Shown here one piece after another: positions 8,673 through 16,287 of a DNA stretch of 64,000 bases. A program made the position numbers and the translations under genes. A model generated the notes under the pieces. It was not told the DNA's origin. It made no database searches and saw nothing but the letters and a program-made list of their open reading frames with translations. Each line of letters opens with the position of its first letter. Position 1 is the first letter of the stretch. This DNA is from CALOCN01 sp942491735. GTDB taxonomy: Bacteria; Eisenbacteria; RBG-16-71-46; JABDJR01. The stretch is from contig CALOCN010000014.1 of NCBI GenBank assembly GCA_942491735.1, forward strand, positions 744,001 to 808,000, written 5' to 3'.

Positions 8673-9125
8673 ATGCGAGTCCTGCGGACCGAGGTTTCGA
8701 TCCAGGCGTCTCCTGCGGTGATCTGGCGCATCCTGACCGATTTCGCCGCGTTCCCCCACTGGAATCCCTTTATCCGACGGATCACCGGGGAAGCGCTGGT
8801 CGGGCAAAGGCTTACCGTGCAGCTCACTCCCCCGAACCAGGGGGGCGTCACCTTCCAGCCCAGGGTGAAGGAAGTGGAACCGGAACGGGCATTTGCCTGG
8901 CGGGGTCAGTTGGCGCTGCCCGGTCTGTTCGACGGTGAGCACCGCTTCGAGCTGGAGCCCGGGAGCGGCGGCAGGACCCGATTCCTCCATTGGGAACGGT
9001 TCTCCGGTCTCCTGGTGCCGTTGATGTGGGGGCGGGTGGCACCCAACACCCGGGCCGGCTTCGACGCCATGAACGAGGCCCTGCGGGACCGCGCCGAAGC
9101 CATGCATGCGGGAGAGACCGCCTAG
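8673..9125 (+). CDS. SRPBCC (START-like) domain protein
   Basis: 150 aa. It begins MRVLRTEVSIQASPAVIWRIL and continues FAAFPHWNPFIRR, the typical SRPBCC opening of one strand, two short helices and the WNP turn. Later parts include VQLTPPNQ and the long C-terminal amphipathic helix (FDAMNEALRDRAEAMH). Members bind hydrophobic ligands in a deep pocket. An upstream in-frame ATG at 8625 would add 16 poorly conserved residues, so I favour 8673. Its stop overlaps the next GTG. Confidence 0.85.
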   Translation: MRVLRTEVSIQASPAVIWRILTDFAAFPHWNPFIRRITGEALVGQRLTVQLTPPNQGGVTFQPRVKEVEPERAFAWRGQLALPGLFDGEHRFELEPGSGGRTRFLHWERFSGLLVPLMWGRVAPNTRAGFDAMNEALRDRAEAMHAGETA

Positions 9126-9529
9126 TGGCCGGATACTCCGGGACTCCGTTGCCGCGCAAGCTCGGCATCAAGCCGGGGCATCGCGTGATGTGTCTGGGGG
9201 CACCCCGGGACTTTCCGGCCATCCTCGGTCCGCTGCCCGAGAACGTGACCCTGCGGCGCACGGCGCGCGGCCAGGCCGAGCTGGTGCTTCTGTTCGCCAC
9301 CTCGCGCGCCGATCTGCGCAAGCGCTACCCGGGGGCGGTCCGTGCCATGGTCGACGGGGGGGGCCTGTGGATCGCCTGGCCCAAGCAGGCATCCGGCGTG
9401 GCCACCGATCTCACCCAGGACGATGTCCGCCGGCAGGGACTCGACGACGGGTTGGTGGACTACAAGATCTGCGCCATCGATGCCACCTGGTCCGGTCTCA
9501 AGTTCGCCCGCCGCAAGGAAACCACATGA
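9125..9529 (+). CDS. DUF3052 family protein
   Basis: 134 aa from GTG 9125, overlapping the SRPBCC stop (TAGTG). It carries the DUF3052 hallmarks: TPLPRKLGIKPGHRV at the N-terminus, LLFATSRADLRKRYP in the middle, then LWIAWPKQASGVATDLTQDDVR and a C-terminal VDYKICAIDATWSGLKF block. Function is unknown; the fold is small alpha/beta. The ATGA junction with the next gene indicates translational coupling. Confidence 0.9.
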   Translation: MAGYSGTPLPRKLGIKPGHRVMCLGAPRDFPAILGPLPENVTLRRTARGQAELVLLFATSRADLRKRYPGAVRAMVDGGGLWIAWPKQASGVATDLTQDDVRRQGLDDGLVDYKICAIDATWSGLKFARRKETT

Positions 9530-9855
9530 CGGAGTCACATCAGTTCATCTACACCACCCAGGCGGTGCGACCCGAGATGGTCGCCGAGGGCCCCACCGAA
9601 ACCGAACTCCCGGTGTTGCAGGAGCACGTCGCCTACCTGTCGCGGCTTGCCGAGGCCGGCGTCGTGCATCTCGCGGGGCGGACCCAGAACGAGGATGCGT
9701 CCTGTTTCGGGATCGTCATCCTCAGTGCCGCGTCGCCCGAGGAGGCCCATCGCATCATGAAGGAGGACCCGGCGATCCGGCATGGCGTCATGCGCGGGGT
9801 CCTCTATCCGTACCGGGTTGCCATCCTGGGTTCGCTCGAGTCCGTCCAACCATGA
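9526..9855 (+). CDS. YciI-like family protein
   Basis: 109 aa. The ferredoxin-like YciI/DGPF fold is indicated by the FIYTTQAVRPEM strand, HVAYLSRLAEAGVVHLAG with the His-to-Gly helix-strand transition, GIVILSAASPEEAHRIM and the closing DPAIRHGVM. Such proteins have a suspected active-site His/Asp pair but few known substrates. It overlaps both neighbours (ATGA upstream, ATGA downstream into the nitrilase). Confidence 0.87.
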   Translation: MTESHQFIYTTQAVRPEMVAEGPTETELPVLQEHVAYLSRLAEAGVVHLAGRTQNEDASCFGIVILSAASPEEAHRIMKEDPAIRHGVMRGVLYPYRVAILGSLESVQP

Positions 9856-10751
9856 ACTCCAGGGAGTCATCCATGCGGCAATCCCGTCCCGGGGGCCGGT
9901 CCGTGCGCGTGGCCCTTGTCCAGCAGGCCGCGGGGCCGGACATCGGGGCCAACCGCGAACGTGGCCTGATCGCGGCCAGGGCGGCGATCGACGACGGCGC
10001 CCAGATCATCGCCTACGCCGAACTCGCCTTTGATCGGTTCCTTCCCCAGGAGCCCGCGACCCCGAAGACGCTGGATCGCACCGAGCCGATCCCCGGGCCG
10101 ACCACGAAGGCGTTCTGCGGGTTGGCCCGGGAACGGGGAGTGGTCTTTGTCCTCAACCTCTACGAGCGGGATGGGGAAAAAAGATACGATGCCTCGCCGG
10201 TCATCGACGCGGACGGATCGATCCTGGGCGTGACCCGCATGATCCACATCACGGACTATCCCTGTTTCCACGAGCAGGGGTTCTACGCCCCGGGTGACTC
10301 GGGCGCTCCGGTCTACCGGACCCGTTTCGGGAACGTGGGAGTGGCCATCTGCTACGACCGCCACTATCCCGAGTACCTGAGGGCGCTCGCGCTGGCCGGG
10401 GCCGAGGTTGTCTTCGTCCCCCAGGCCGGTGCGCTGGGGGAGTGGCCGGAGGGGCTGTTCGAAGCCGAGATGCGGGTGGCGTCGTTCCAGAACGGGTTCT
10501 ATTGCGCCCTCGTCAATCGGGTGGGACCCGAATCGCAGCTCACCTTCGCCGGTGAGTCCTTTGTCACCGATCCGGCCGGGAACGTCATTGCCCGTGCCGG
10601 ACAGGGGACGAGCGAGGTCCTGCTCGCCGATCTGGACCTCGACGCGGTTCCTGCATCCCATGCCCGCAGGCTGTTCCTGAAGGATCGTCGACCGGAGCTG
10701 TATGCCGCATGGCTGGCCCGGCGCGAGGAGGCCTTGCATGATCGAACGTGA
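9852..10751 (+). CDS. Carbon-nitrogen hydrolase (nitrilase/N-carbamoylputrescine amidase-like)
   Basis: 299 aa from ATG 9852, or 292 from ATG 9873. The nitrilase triad is visible: Glu in AYAELAF, Lys in the position occupied by the VTRMIHITDY segment (the usual Lys is not obvious, which is worth noting), and Cys in VGVAICYDRHYPEYLR. The last motif plus a C-terminal RPELYA resembles the N-carbamoyl-beta-alanine/N-carbamoylputrescine branch. It is a second, intact relative of the frameshifted enzyme at 34.3-35.2 kb. It overlaps the YciI gene by four bases and the enoyl-CoA hydratase by 14. Confidence 0.85.
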   Translation: MNSRESSMRQSRPGGRSVRVALVQQAAGPDIGANRERGLIAARAAIDDGAQIIAYAELAFDRFLPQEPATPKTLDRTEPIPGPTTKAFCGLARERGVVFVLNLYERDGEKRYDASPVIDADGSILGVTRMIHITDYPCFHEQGFYAPGDSGAPVYRTRFGNVGVAICYDRHYPEYLRALALAGAEVVFVPQAGALGEWPEGLFEAEMRVASFQNGFYCALVNRVGPESQLTFAGESFVTDPAGNVIARAGQGTSEVLLADLDLDAVPASHARRLFLKDRRPELYAAWLARREEALHDRT

Positions 10752-11499
10752 AGCGCACGGGGACCTGCTGTTGGTGCGCATGGCTCACGGCAAGGCCAGC
10801 GCCCTGGACCTCGAGTTCTGCCGGGCTCTCACCGCGCTGTTCGGTGAGCTTGCCGGGTCCGACGCGAGGGGCGTGGTCCTGACCGGACGGGGTCGGATCT
10901 TTTCGGCCGGCGTGGACCTGGTGCGTCTTCTCGACGAGGGTCCCGCCTATGCGGCGGAGTTCGTGCCGGCGCTGTGCGAGGCGTTGGAGGCCGCGTTCGC
11001 CTTCCCCAAACCGCTGGTGTGTGCGATCAACGGACACGCCATCGCCGGCGGGTGCGTGATCGCCCAGACCGGAGACCGCCGGATCATGGCGGCGGGTGCC
11101 GGCCGGGTGGGCATTCCCGAACTCAAGGTCGGTGTGCCGTTCCCGGCCTCGGCGCTCGAGATCATGCGGTTCGCGACCTCTCCCGAGCGTTTCCAGAGCG
11201 TCATGTACAACGGGGCGACATACGAGGGGGAGGACGCCCAGCGCCGCGGTCTGGTGGATGCGATCGTCGATCCCGGGCAGCTCATCGACGAGTCCCTCGC
11301 CGCCCTGGAGAAGCTGGGTCGCCTGCCCGGGGATGCGTTCAGCATGACCAAGGCCCAGGTTCGCGCTCCCTATCTGGAACGGATACGGGCCGCGCGGGAT
11401 ACGGTGGATGTCCAGGTGAGCGCGTACTGGCAGCGGGAGTCCACCCTGGCCGACATTCGCGACTACGTGGAACGGACGTTCAAGAAGTCCGCTTCGTGA
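10738..11499 (+). CDS. Enoyl-CoA hydratase/isomerase family protein
   Basis: 253 aa. Crotonase-fold features: MAHGKASALDLEF near the N-terminus, GVVLTGRGRIFSAGVDL forming the first oxyanion-hole strand, and VCAINGHAIAGGCVIAQTGDRRI forming the second. In the second active-site loop the residues around VGIPELKVGVPFP replace the glutamate used by classical hydratases, so isomerase or hydrolase activity is as likely as hydration. The start ATG 10738 lies inside the nitrilase gene. It is part of the overlapping operon. Confidence 0.87.
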   Translation: MIEREAHGDLLLVRMAHGKASALDLEFCRALTALFGELAGSDARGVVLTGRGRIFSAGVDLVRLLDEGPAYAAEFVPALCEALEAAFAFPKPLVCAINGHAIAGGCVIAQTGDRRIMAAGAGRVGIPELKVGVPFPASALEIMRFATSPERFQSVMYNGATYEGEDAQRRGLVDAIVDPGQLIDESLAALEKLGRLPGDAFSMTKAQVRAPYLERIRAARDTVDVQVSAYWQRESTLADIRDYVERTFKKSAS

Positions 11500-12290
11500 T
11501 CCTGGCCCTGCTGGCCCTGCTGGGGACTTCGGTCCCGGCCACTCTGGTGTTGCTTCCCGCCTACGCTCACAACGACTACGCCAACCCGCGCCCCCTCGTT
11601 TCCGCGCTGGAACTGGGATACCGGGGGGCCGAGGCGGATGTGTTTCTCGTGGACGGCGAGTTGCGGGTCGGACACGACCGCGGCGAGTTGCTCCCCGGCC
11701 GCACCCTCGATCGACTCTATCTGGCCCCGTTGGAGGCGCGACGTCGGGAGTACGGCACCGTGCTTCCCGACGGAACCCCGTTCCTCCTCACCGTGGAGGC
11801 GAAGGAGCCCGGAGTGGCAACCTATGCCGCCATCGAGCGCGCGCTGGCCGCGTATCCGCAGCTGGTCACCCGGTACGTCGCCGAGGGCCGGGAGGTCCCG
11901 GCGCCGGTCCGGGTGGTGCAGGTGGGGTGGCATCCTCCCCTGGAAACCCTGGCCCGGTCCCCACTGCGCTACTCGGCGGTTCAGTTGCATGCAGCGGATC
12001 CTCGAGCGGCGTCGGCGACCTGGCCCGTTTCGCTGGTGCCCCTGATCACCCAGGACTATCGCCAGGCCTTTCGTTGGCGTGGGTCCGGTCCCATGCCGCG
12101 GGACCAGCGTTACCGTTTGGCCAGGCTGGTCGAGGCGGCCCACGCCGTGCCGGGAAGACGGCTTCGCATCATTCACGCTCCGGTGGACGCTGCCGTGTAC
12201 CGGGTGCTGAGGGAGGCCGGGGTGGATCTGATCGGAACCAAGAACCTGGAGCGTTCGGCCCTCCTGCTGACCCGGCCCTCGGGTCGGTAG
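11496..12290 (+). CDS. PLC-like phosphodiesterase, glycerophosphodiester phosphodiesterase superfamily
   Basis: 264 aa from GTG 11496, which overlaps the hydratase stop. A short N-terminal hydrophobic segment (LALLALLGTS...TLVLLPA) looks like an export signal. The TIM-barrel PLC-like active site follows at once: AHNDYANPRPLVSALELGY with the first His, then GAEADVF.VDGELRVGHDR with the Glu/Asp metal ligands and second His. Members hydrolyse glycerophosphodiesters or phosphatidylinositol outside the cytoplasm. The ending VDLIGTKNLE is typical of the last barrel strand. Confidence 0.82.
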   Translation: MILALLALLGTSVPATLVLLPAYAHNDYANPRPLVSALELGYRGAEADVFLVDGELRVGHDRGELLPGRTLDRLYLAPLEARRREYGTVLPDGTPFLLTVEAKEPGVATYAAIERALAAYPQLVTRYVAEGREVPAPVRVVQVGWHPPLETLARSPLRYSAVQLHAADPRAASATWPVSLVPLITQDYRQAFRWRGSGPMPRDQRYRLARLVEAAHAVPGRRLRIIHAPVDAAVYRVLREAGVDLIGTKNLERSALLLTRPSGR

Positions 12291-12383
12291 CGCTTGACCC
12301 TTCCCCGGGACCTGCCGGATTCGATACGGTTACCGGTGTCGTACCGGAACCTGGACCTCCCCTCCACGCCCGCCGAGGATCCC

Positions 12384-13307
12384 ATGCCCCACCGTTTGCC
12401 CTGGTCCCTGTTTGGCTTCGTGGCTCTCCTGACGCTCTCCGTTTCCCCCGCGCCGGCCGAGGAGGGTCAGACCCACGCGGAAGCGATCGAAACCTACCGT
12501 ACCGATCGGGTGGAACGCCTGACCTCGGACACCGGTTGGCTGACCGTTACCGGGTTTGTCTGGTTGGAACCGGGGGAGAACGTTTTCGGAAGCGGTGCGG
12601 ATGCGCTGCTGCGGCTTCCCGAGGACGTGGCCCCCGAGGTGGCCGGGGTGCTGGACCTGGACGAGGAAACGGGCGAGATCACGGTCCGGGTCCGCAGCGG
12701 GGTGTCGCTGGAGATGGACAAGGTGCTGGTGCGCGAGAAGGTGCTCAAGCGGGACGAGGGAGGGAACTCTCCCAAGATGACCCTGGGCCGCATCACCTTC
12801 TGGGTCATGGAACGGGACGGCCGGGCGGTGGTACGGATGCGGGATACCGAGAGCGTGTTCCGCAGGGAGTTCACCGGAATCGAGTACTTTCCTGTCAATG
12901 CCGCCTTCCGCGTCGAGGCCCATGTGAACCCCGAGGATCCGTTCGTGGAGCTGGTTGTTCCCAACGTGGTGGGGTACGAGAGCGTGGTCCCGAGCCGCCC
13001 CGTCTACTTCACCCTCAACGGGCAGGATCACATCCTGTTTCCCGTGCTGGGGAGCGAGGAGGACTCCGTGTACCTCTTCGTCTTTGCCGACGAGACCACC
13101 GGGTACGAGAGCTACGGTGGGGGTCGTTTCCTCTATGCGGACCTGCGCGAGGACGGCACGCTGGATCTCGACTTCAACAAGGCCTACAACCCGCCCTGCG
13201 CCTTCACTCCGTACGCGACCTGTCCGCTCCCCACCCCGGAGAACACCCTCCCGGTGGCGATTCGCGCCGGAGAGAAGCGCTATCCCTCCGGGGGGGCGCA
13301 CGAGTAG
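12384..13307 (+). CDS. DUF1684 domain-containing exported protein
   Basis: About 307 aa with a Sec signal (WSLFGFVALLTLSVSPAPA). DUF1684 landmarks: WLTVTGFVWLEPGENVFGS, the RDTES.FRREFTGIEYFPVN segment, and the C-terminal GGGRFLYADL...DFNKAYNPPCAFTPYATCPLPTPEN block with its invariant Cys pair. The function of the family is unknown. The ATG at 12384 begins the signal peptide; the frame is open from 12294, but those 30 residues do not look like protein. Convergent with the reductase that ends eight bases away. Confidence 0.88.
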   Translation: MPHRLPWSLFGFVALLTLSVSPAPAEEGQTHAEAIETYRTDRVERLTSDTGWLTVTGFVWLEPGENVFGSGADALLRLPEDVAPEVAGVLDLDEETGEITVRVRSGVSLEMDKVLVREKVLKRDEGGNSPKMTLGRITFWVMERDGRAVVRMRDTESVFRREFTGIEYFPVNAAFRVEAHVNPEDPFVELVVPNVVGYESVVPSRPVYFTLNGQDHILFPVLGSEEDSVYLFVFADETTGYESYGGGRFLYADLREDGTLDLDFNKAYNPPCAFTPYATCPLPTPENTLPVAIRAGEKRYPSGGAHE

Positions 13308-13314
13308 GGCTCCT

Positions 13315-14295
13315 CTAGCGCCGTACTTCCGGATTCACGCAGTGCGGCAGGGCCTCTCCGCGTAGTCCGGCGATCAGGTTGTGGGCGGCGCGGGTGGCCA
13401 TGCCGTCCCGGGTTTCCCGGGTGGCGCTGGCAATGTGGGGCGCGATGATCGCGTTGGGGAGCTTGAGCAGCGGGTCGTCCACCATCATGGGTTCGGGATC
13501 GGTGACATCGAGCCCCGCGGCGAAGATGTCGCCCGCCTTCAGGGCCTCGGTGAGGTCCGACTGGACGTGGAGCGGGCCCCGCGCGGTGTTCACGAAGATG
13601 GCGGTGGACTTCATTTTCCGGAACGCGTCCCGGTTGAAGAGACCGTTCGTTTCCGGGGTCAGGTTGGCGTGGACGCTCACGAAATCGCTCTCGGCGAGGA
13701 GGGTGTCGAACTCCACCCGCCGGGCGCCCAGGGAGGACTCCGCCTCGGCGTTGGGGTGGACGTCGTGGTAGAGGATGCGCATTCCCCAGCCACCGTAGGC
13801 CCGTTTGGCCAGGGCCATCCCGATCCGACCCAGTCCCACGATGCCCAACGTCTTGCCGGGAAGGTCCTGGCCAATGAAGCCCAGGGGTTCCCAGGTGAGC
13901 CAGTTCCCGGCCTGGATGGAACGCTCGGATTCCACCAGACGACGTGCGGCCGCGATCAACAGGCAAAAGGCCATGTCGGCGGTGGCTTCGGTGAGGACAT
14001 CCGGGGTGTTGCCCACCGGGATGCCCCGCCGGGTGGCGGCCGGGATATCGATGTTGTTGAAACCCACGGCGAAGTTGCTGATCACCTTGAGCCCGGGATT
14101 GGCCTCCATGAAGGCCGCGTCGATGCGGTCGGTGAGGAGCGAGAGGATGCCGTCCACGTTCCGGGAGCGTTCCAGGAGCACCTCGTGGGGAGGGGGCAGC
14201 GGGTCGGTCCAGACATCGGCATCGCAGTGCTCGTGCACCAGCTTGAGCCCGGCCTCGGGAATGAGTCGGGTGACAAAGACTTTGGGTTTGGCCAT
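13315..14295 (-). CDS. D-isomer specific 2-hydroxyacid dehydrogenase (glyoxylate/hydroxypyruvate reductase-like)
   Basis: 326 aa from ATG 14295 (MAKPKVFVTR). NAD(P)-binding GIVGLGRIGMALAKRA is near residue 155. The catalytic triad is Arg in NTARGP, Glu in DPEP and His in APHIAS. Length and motifs fit GyaR/GhrB-type enzymes that interconvert hydroxypyruvate and D-glycerate, or glyoxylate and glycolate. Divergently transcribed glycerate 2-kinase starts 89 bases away, which supports a glycerate role (serine or glyoxylate metabolism). An earlier in-frame ATG at 14322 is less likely. Confidence 0.9.
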   Translation of the reverse strand: MAKPKVFVTRLIPEAGLKLVHEHCDADVWTDPLPPPHEVLLERSRNVDGILSLLTDRIDAAFMEANPGLKVISNFAVGFNNIDIPAATRRGIPVGNTPDVLTEATADMAFCLLIAAARRLVESERSIQAGNWLTWEPLGFIGQDLPGKTLGIVGLGRIGMALAKRAYGGWGMRILYHDVHPNAEAESSLGARRVEFDTLLAESDFVSVHANLTPETNGLFNRDAFRKMKSTAIFVNTARGPLHVQSDLTEALKAGDIFAAGLDVTDPEPMMVDDPLLKLPNAIIAPHIASATRETRDGMATRAAHNLIAGLRGEALPHCVNPEVRR

Positions 14296-14384
14296 GATTC
14301 GGTCCTTTCCACGGAACGTCAAAACGGTGCAGGATTCTATCAGGTTGTTCCATGGTGGATTGCCCTGTCCTGTCTGGAGGATTC

Positions 14385-15734
14385 ATGCCCGCACAACGCT
14401 CACTTCGCCGGGACGCCCTGGGTATCTGGACCGCGGGGGTGGACGCGGTCCATGCCGGTCGCCTGGTCCACAAGGCCGTGCGGTCGGTGCGCAAGGGGGT
14501 CAAGCTGGCCGGCACCCGGTACAGCCTGGGCAACGAGGGCCGTCTGGTCGTCATCGGGGCCGGGAAGGCCTCGGCCGCCATGGCCCAGGGGATGGAAACC
14601 GCCATTGCCGGAAGTCGTATCGAGGATCGGCTCACCGGTTGGGTCAACGTTCCCGATGCCCACGTCCGGAAGCTCAACCACATCCACTTGCATCCCTCGC
14701 GGAGCGGCGTCGCCAATCGTCCCACCGCGGCCGCGGTGAAGGGTACGCGCCGCATGCTGGACGAGATCGCCGGGTTGGGAAAGGACGACCTGGTGGTGGT
14801 GCTGCTCTCGGGAGGGGGGTCGGCGTTGCTGCCTCAGCCGGCGGAAGGGATCACCCTGGGCGACAAGCAGCGGGTCACGGACCTGCTCCACCGCTGCGGC
14901 GCGACCATCGAGGAGATGAACACGGTCCGCAAGCACCTCTCCGCGGTCAAGGGGGGGCGCCTGGTCCAGGCGACGGGGGCCCGCGTGGTGACCCTGATCG
15001 TTTCGGATGTGATCGGCGACCCGCTCGATGCGATCGCCTCGGGGCCGACCGCCGCGGACCCCACCACCTTCGCCGACGCCCTTGCCGTCCTGCGCAAGTT
15101 CGACCTCGGGGAGAAGGTGCCGGACAGCGTACTCGCCCATCTCAAGGCGGGGGCCTCGGGCAAGCACCCCGAAACTCCCAACCGGCTCCCCAAGCGGGTG
15201 GACAACGTGATCCTGGCCAACAATCGCACCGCGCTCGACGCGGCGGCCCGTGAAGCCCGGCGGCTGGGCTACAAGGTGGTGGATCTGGGGAGCCGTCTGG
15301 AAGGGGAGTCCCGCGAACTGGGGCACATGCTGGCCGGGCTCGTGCGCGGGGTACGGGCCGAGGGCCGTCCGGCATCCCCTCCGGTGTGCATCCTGAGTGG
15401 AGGGGAGACCACGGTCACCCTCAAGGGCAAACCGGGAAAGGGGGGGCGGAACCAGGAACTGGTGCTGTCGGCCCTGGAGCGGTTGGGGAGCGAGCTCAAG
15501 GGGGCGATCGTGCTCAGCGGCGGCACGGATGGCGAGGACGGTCCCACCGACGCCGCCGGTGCCTTTGCCGACCAACGGGTGGCCCAGCGAGCCCAACGCG
15601 AGAAGGTGGTGGCGGGGGAGCATCTGGAGCGGCACGACGCGTATCCGTTCTTCCGCAAGGCGGGCGGGCTCTTCATGAGCGGCCCCACCGGGACCAACGT
15701 GATGGACCTCCGGGTGGTGATCGTGCGCGAGTAG
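14385..15734 (+). CDS. Glycerate 2-kinase (GckA/TtuD type, DUF4147 + MOFRL)
   Basis: 449 aa from ATG 14385, preceded by TGGAGG. The N-terminal DUF4147 domain has VVIGAGKASAAMAQGME and the loop LLSGGGSALLPQP. The C-terminal MOFRL domain has LSGGETTVTLKGKPGKGGRNQELVLSAL and SGGTDGEDGPTDAAGA. The enzyme phosphorylates D-glycerate to 2-phosphoglycerate with ATP in the cytosol. Paired with the divergent reductase, it channels hydroxypyruvate/glyoxylate carbon into glycolysis. An intrinsic terminator follows. Confidence 0.93.
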   Translation: MPAQRSLRRDALGIWTAGVDAVHAGRLVHKAVRSVRKGVKLAGTRYSLGNEGRLVVIGAGKASAAMAQGMETAIAGSRIEDRLTGWVNVPDAHVRKLNHIHLHPSRSGVANRPTAAAVKGTRRMLDEIAGLGKDDLVVVLLSGGGSALLPQPAEGITLGDKQRVTDLLHRCGATIEEMNTVRKHLSAVKGGRLVQATGARVVTLIVSDVIGDPLDAIASGPTAADPTTFADALAVLRKFDLGEKVPDSVLAHLKAGASGKHPETPNRLPKRVDNVILANNRTALDAAAREARRLGYKVVDLGSRLEGESRELGHMLAGLVRGVRAEGRPASPPVCILSGGETTVTLKGKPGKGGRNQELVLSALERLGSELKGAIVLSGGTDGEDGPTDAAGAFADQRVAQRAQREKVVAGEHLERHDAYPFFRKAGGLFMSGPTGTNVMDLRVVIVRE

Positions 15735-15759
15735 ATCGAGGCCCCTCAGGGTGAAGACG

Positions 15760-15790
15760 AGGAGAGACCCACCGGGTACTTCTCCTTTTT
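15760..15790 (+). terminator. Intrinsic terminator after glycerate kinase
   Basis: AGGAGA (15760-15765) pairs with TCTCCT (15781-15786) around an inner ACCC/GGGT stem. It is followed by TTTT. It separates glycerate kinase from the signalling block. Confidence 0.7.
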
Positions 15791-15817
15791 CGGGTCATTG
15801 CAGGTCTTTCCGCCCCC

Positions 15818-15837
15818 GACTGTCAATCCTGACAGTC
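15818..15837. promoter_or_regulatory. Perfect palindromic operator candidate
   Basis: GACTGTCA, four bases, then TGACAGTC: a perfect 8-4-8 inverted repeat 34 bases before the start of the receiver-only regulator. The spacing and symmetry fit a dimeric regulator site, perhaps for the NarL-type regulator at 22.8 kb. That link is inference. Confidence 0.45.
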
Positions 15838-15870
15838 CCGTCGAGGCCCCCTCCTCACTAGTCTGGCGTC

Positions 15871-16287
15871 ATGCCAGTCAAGGCCCCCAGAATCCTCATC
15901 GCCGACGATCACGCGCCCCTTCGGGAGCGGGTCACGCGACTCCTGACCCCCGCTTACCAAGTGGTCGGTTCGGTGGGGGACGGTCTCCAGCTCCTTGCCT
16001 CGGCCGAGCAGCTCCATCCCCAGGCCGTTGTGGTGGATCTGGACATGCCCCGCATGACCGGATCCCAGGCCATCCGGGAACTGCGCGCCCGCGGGGACGC
16101 GACCCCGATCGTGGCCATCTCCGTTACCGAGGACCCCGACGTCGTGCGCCACGTCCTGGACACGGGGGCCAACGCCTTTGTGTTCAAGAGTCGCCTCGTG
16201 CCGGATCTCCCGATCGCCCTGACCGCGGTACTGCAACAGGACTCGTTCGTTTCCACTTCCCGACGCCGGAAAGGACCTTCGTCATGA
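15871..16287 (+). CDS. Receiver-only response regulator
   Basis: 138 aa: a complete CheY-like receiver with the acidic pair D12-D13, phospho-acceptor D56 in VVVDLDMPRMTG, the VAISVTED switch residue and Lys in AFVFKSRL. There is no output domain. Only a short basic Ser-rich tail follows. Its stop overlaps the start of the LVIVD protein (ATGA), which is unusual because that partner is exported. It may be a phosphate sink or connector for the histidine kinase at 19.7 kb, or a remnant of a fused regulator. Confidence 0.88.
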   Translation: MPVKAPRILIADDHAPLRERVTRLLTPAYQVVGSVGDGLQLLASAEQLHPQAVVVDLDMPRMTGSQAIRELRARGDATPIVAISVTEDPDVVRHVLDTGANAFVFKSRLVPDLPIALTAVLQQDSFVSTSRRRKGPSS

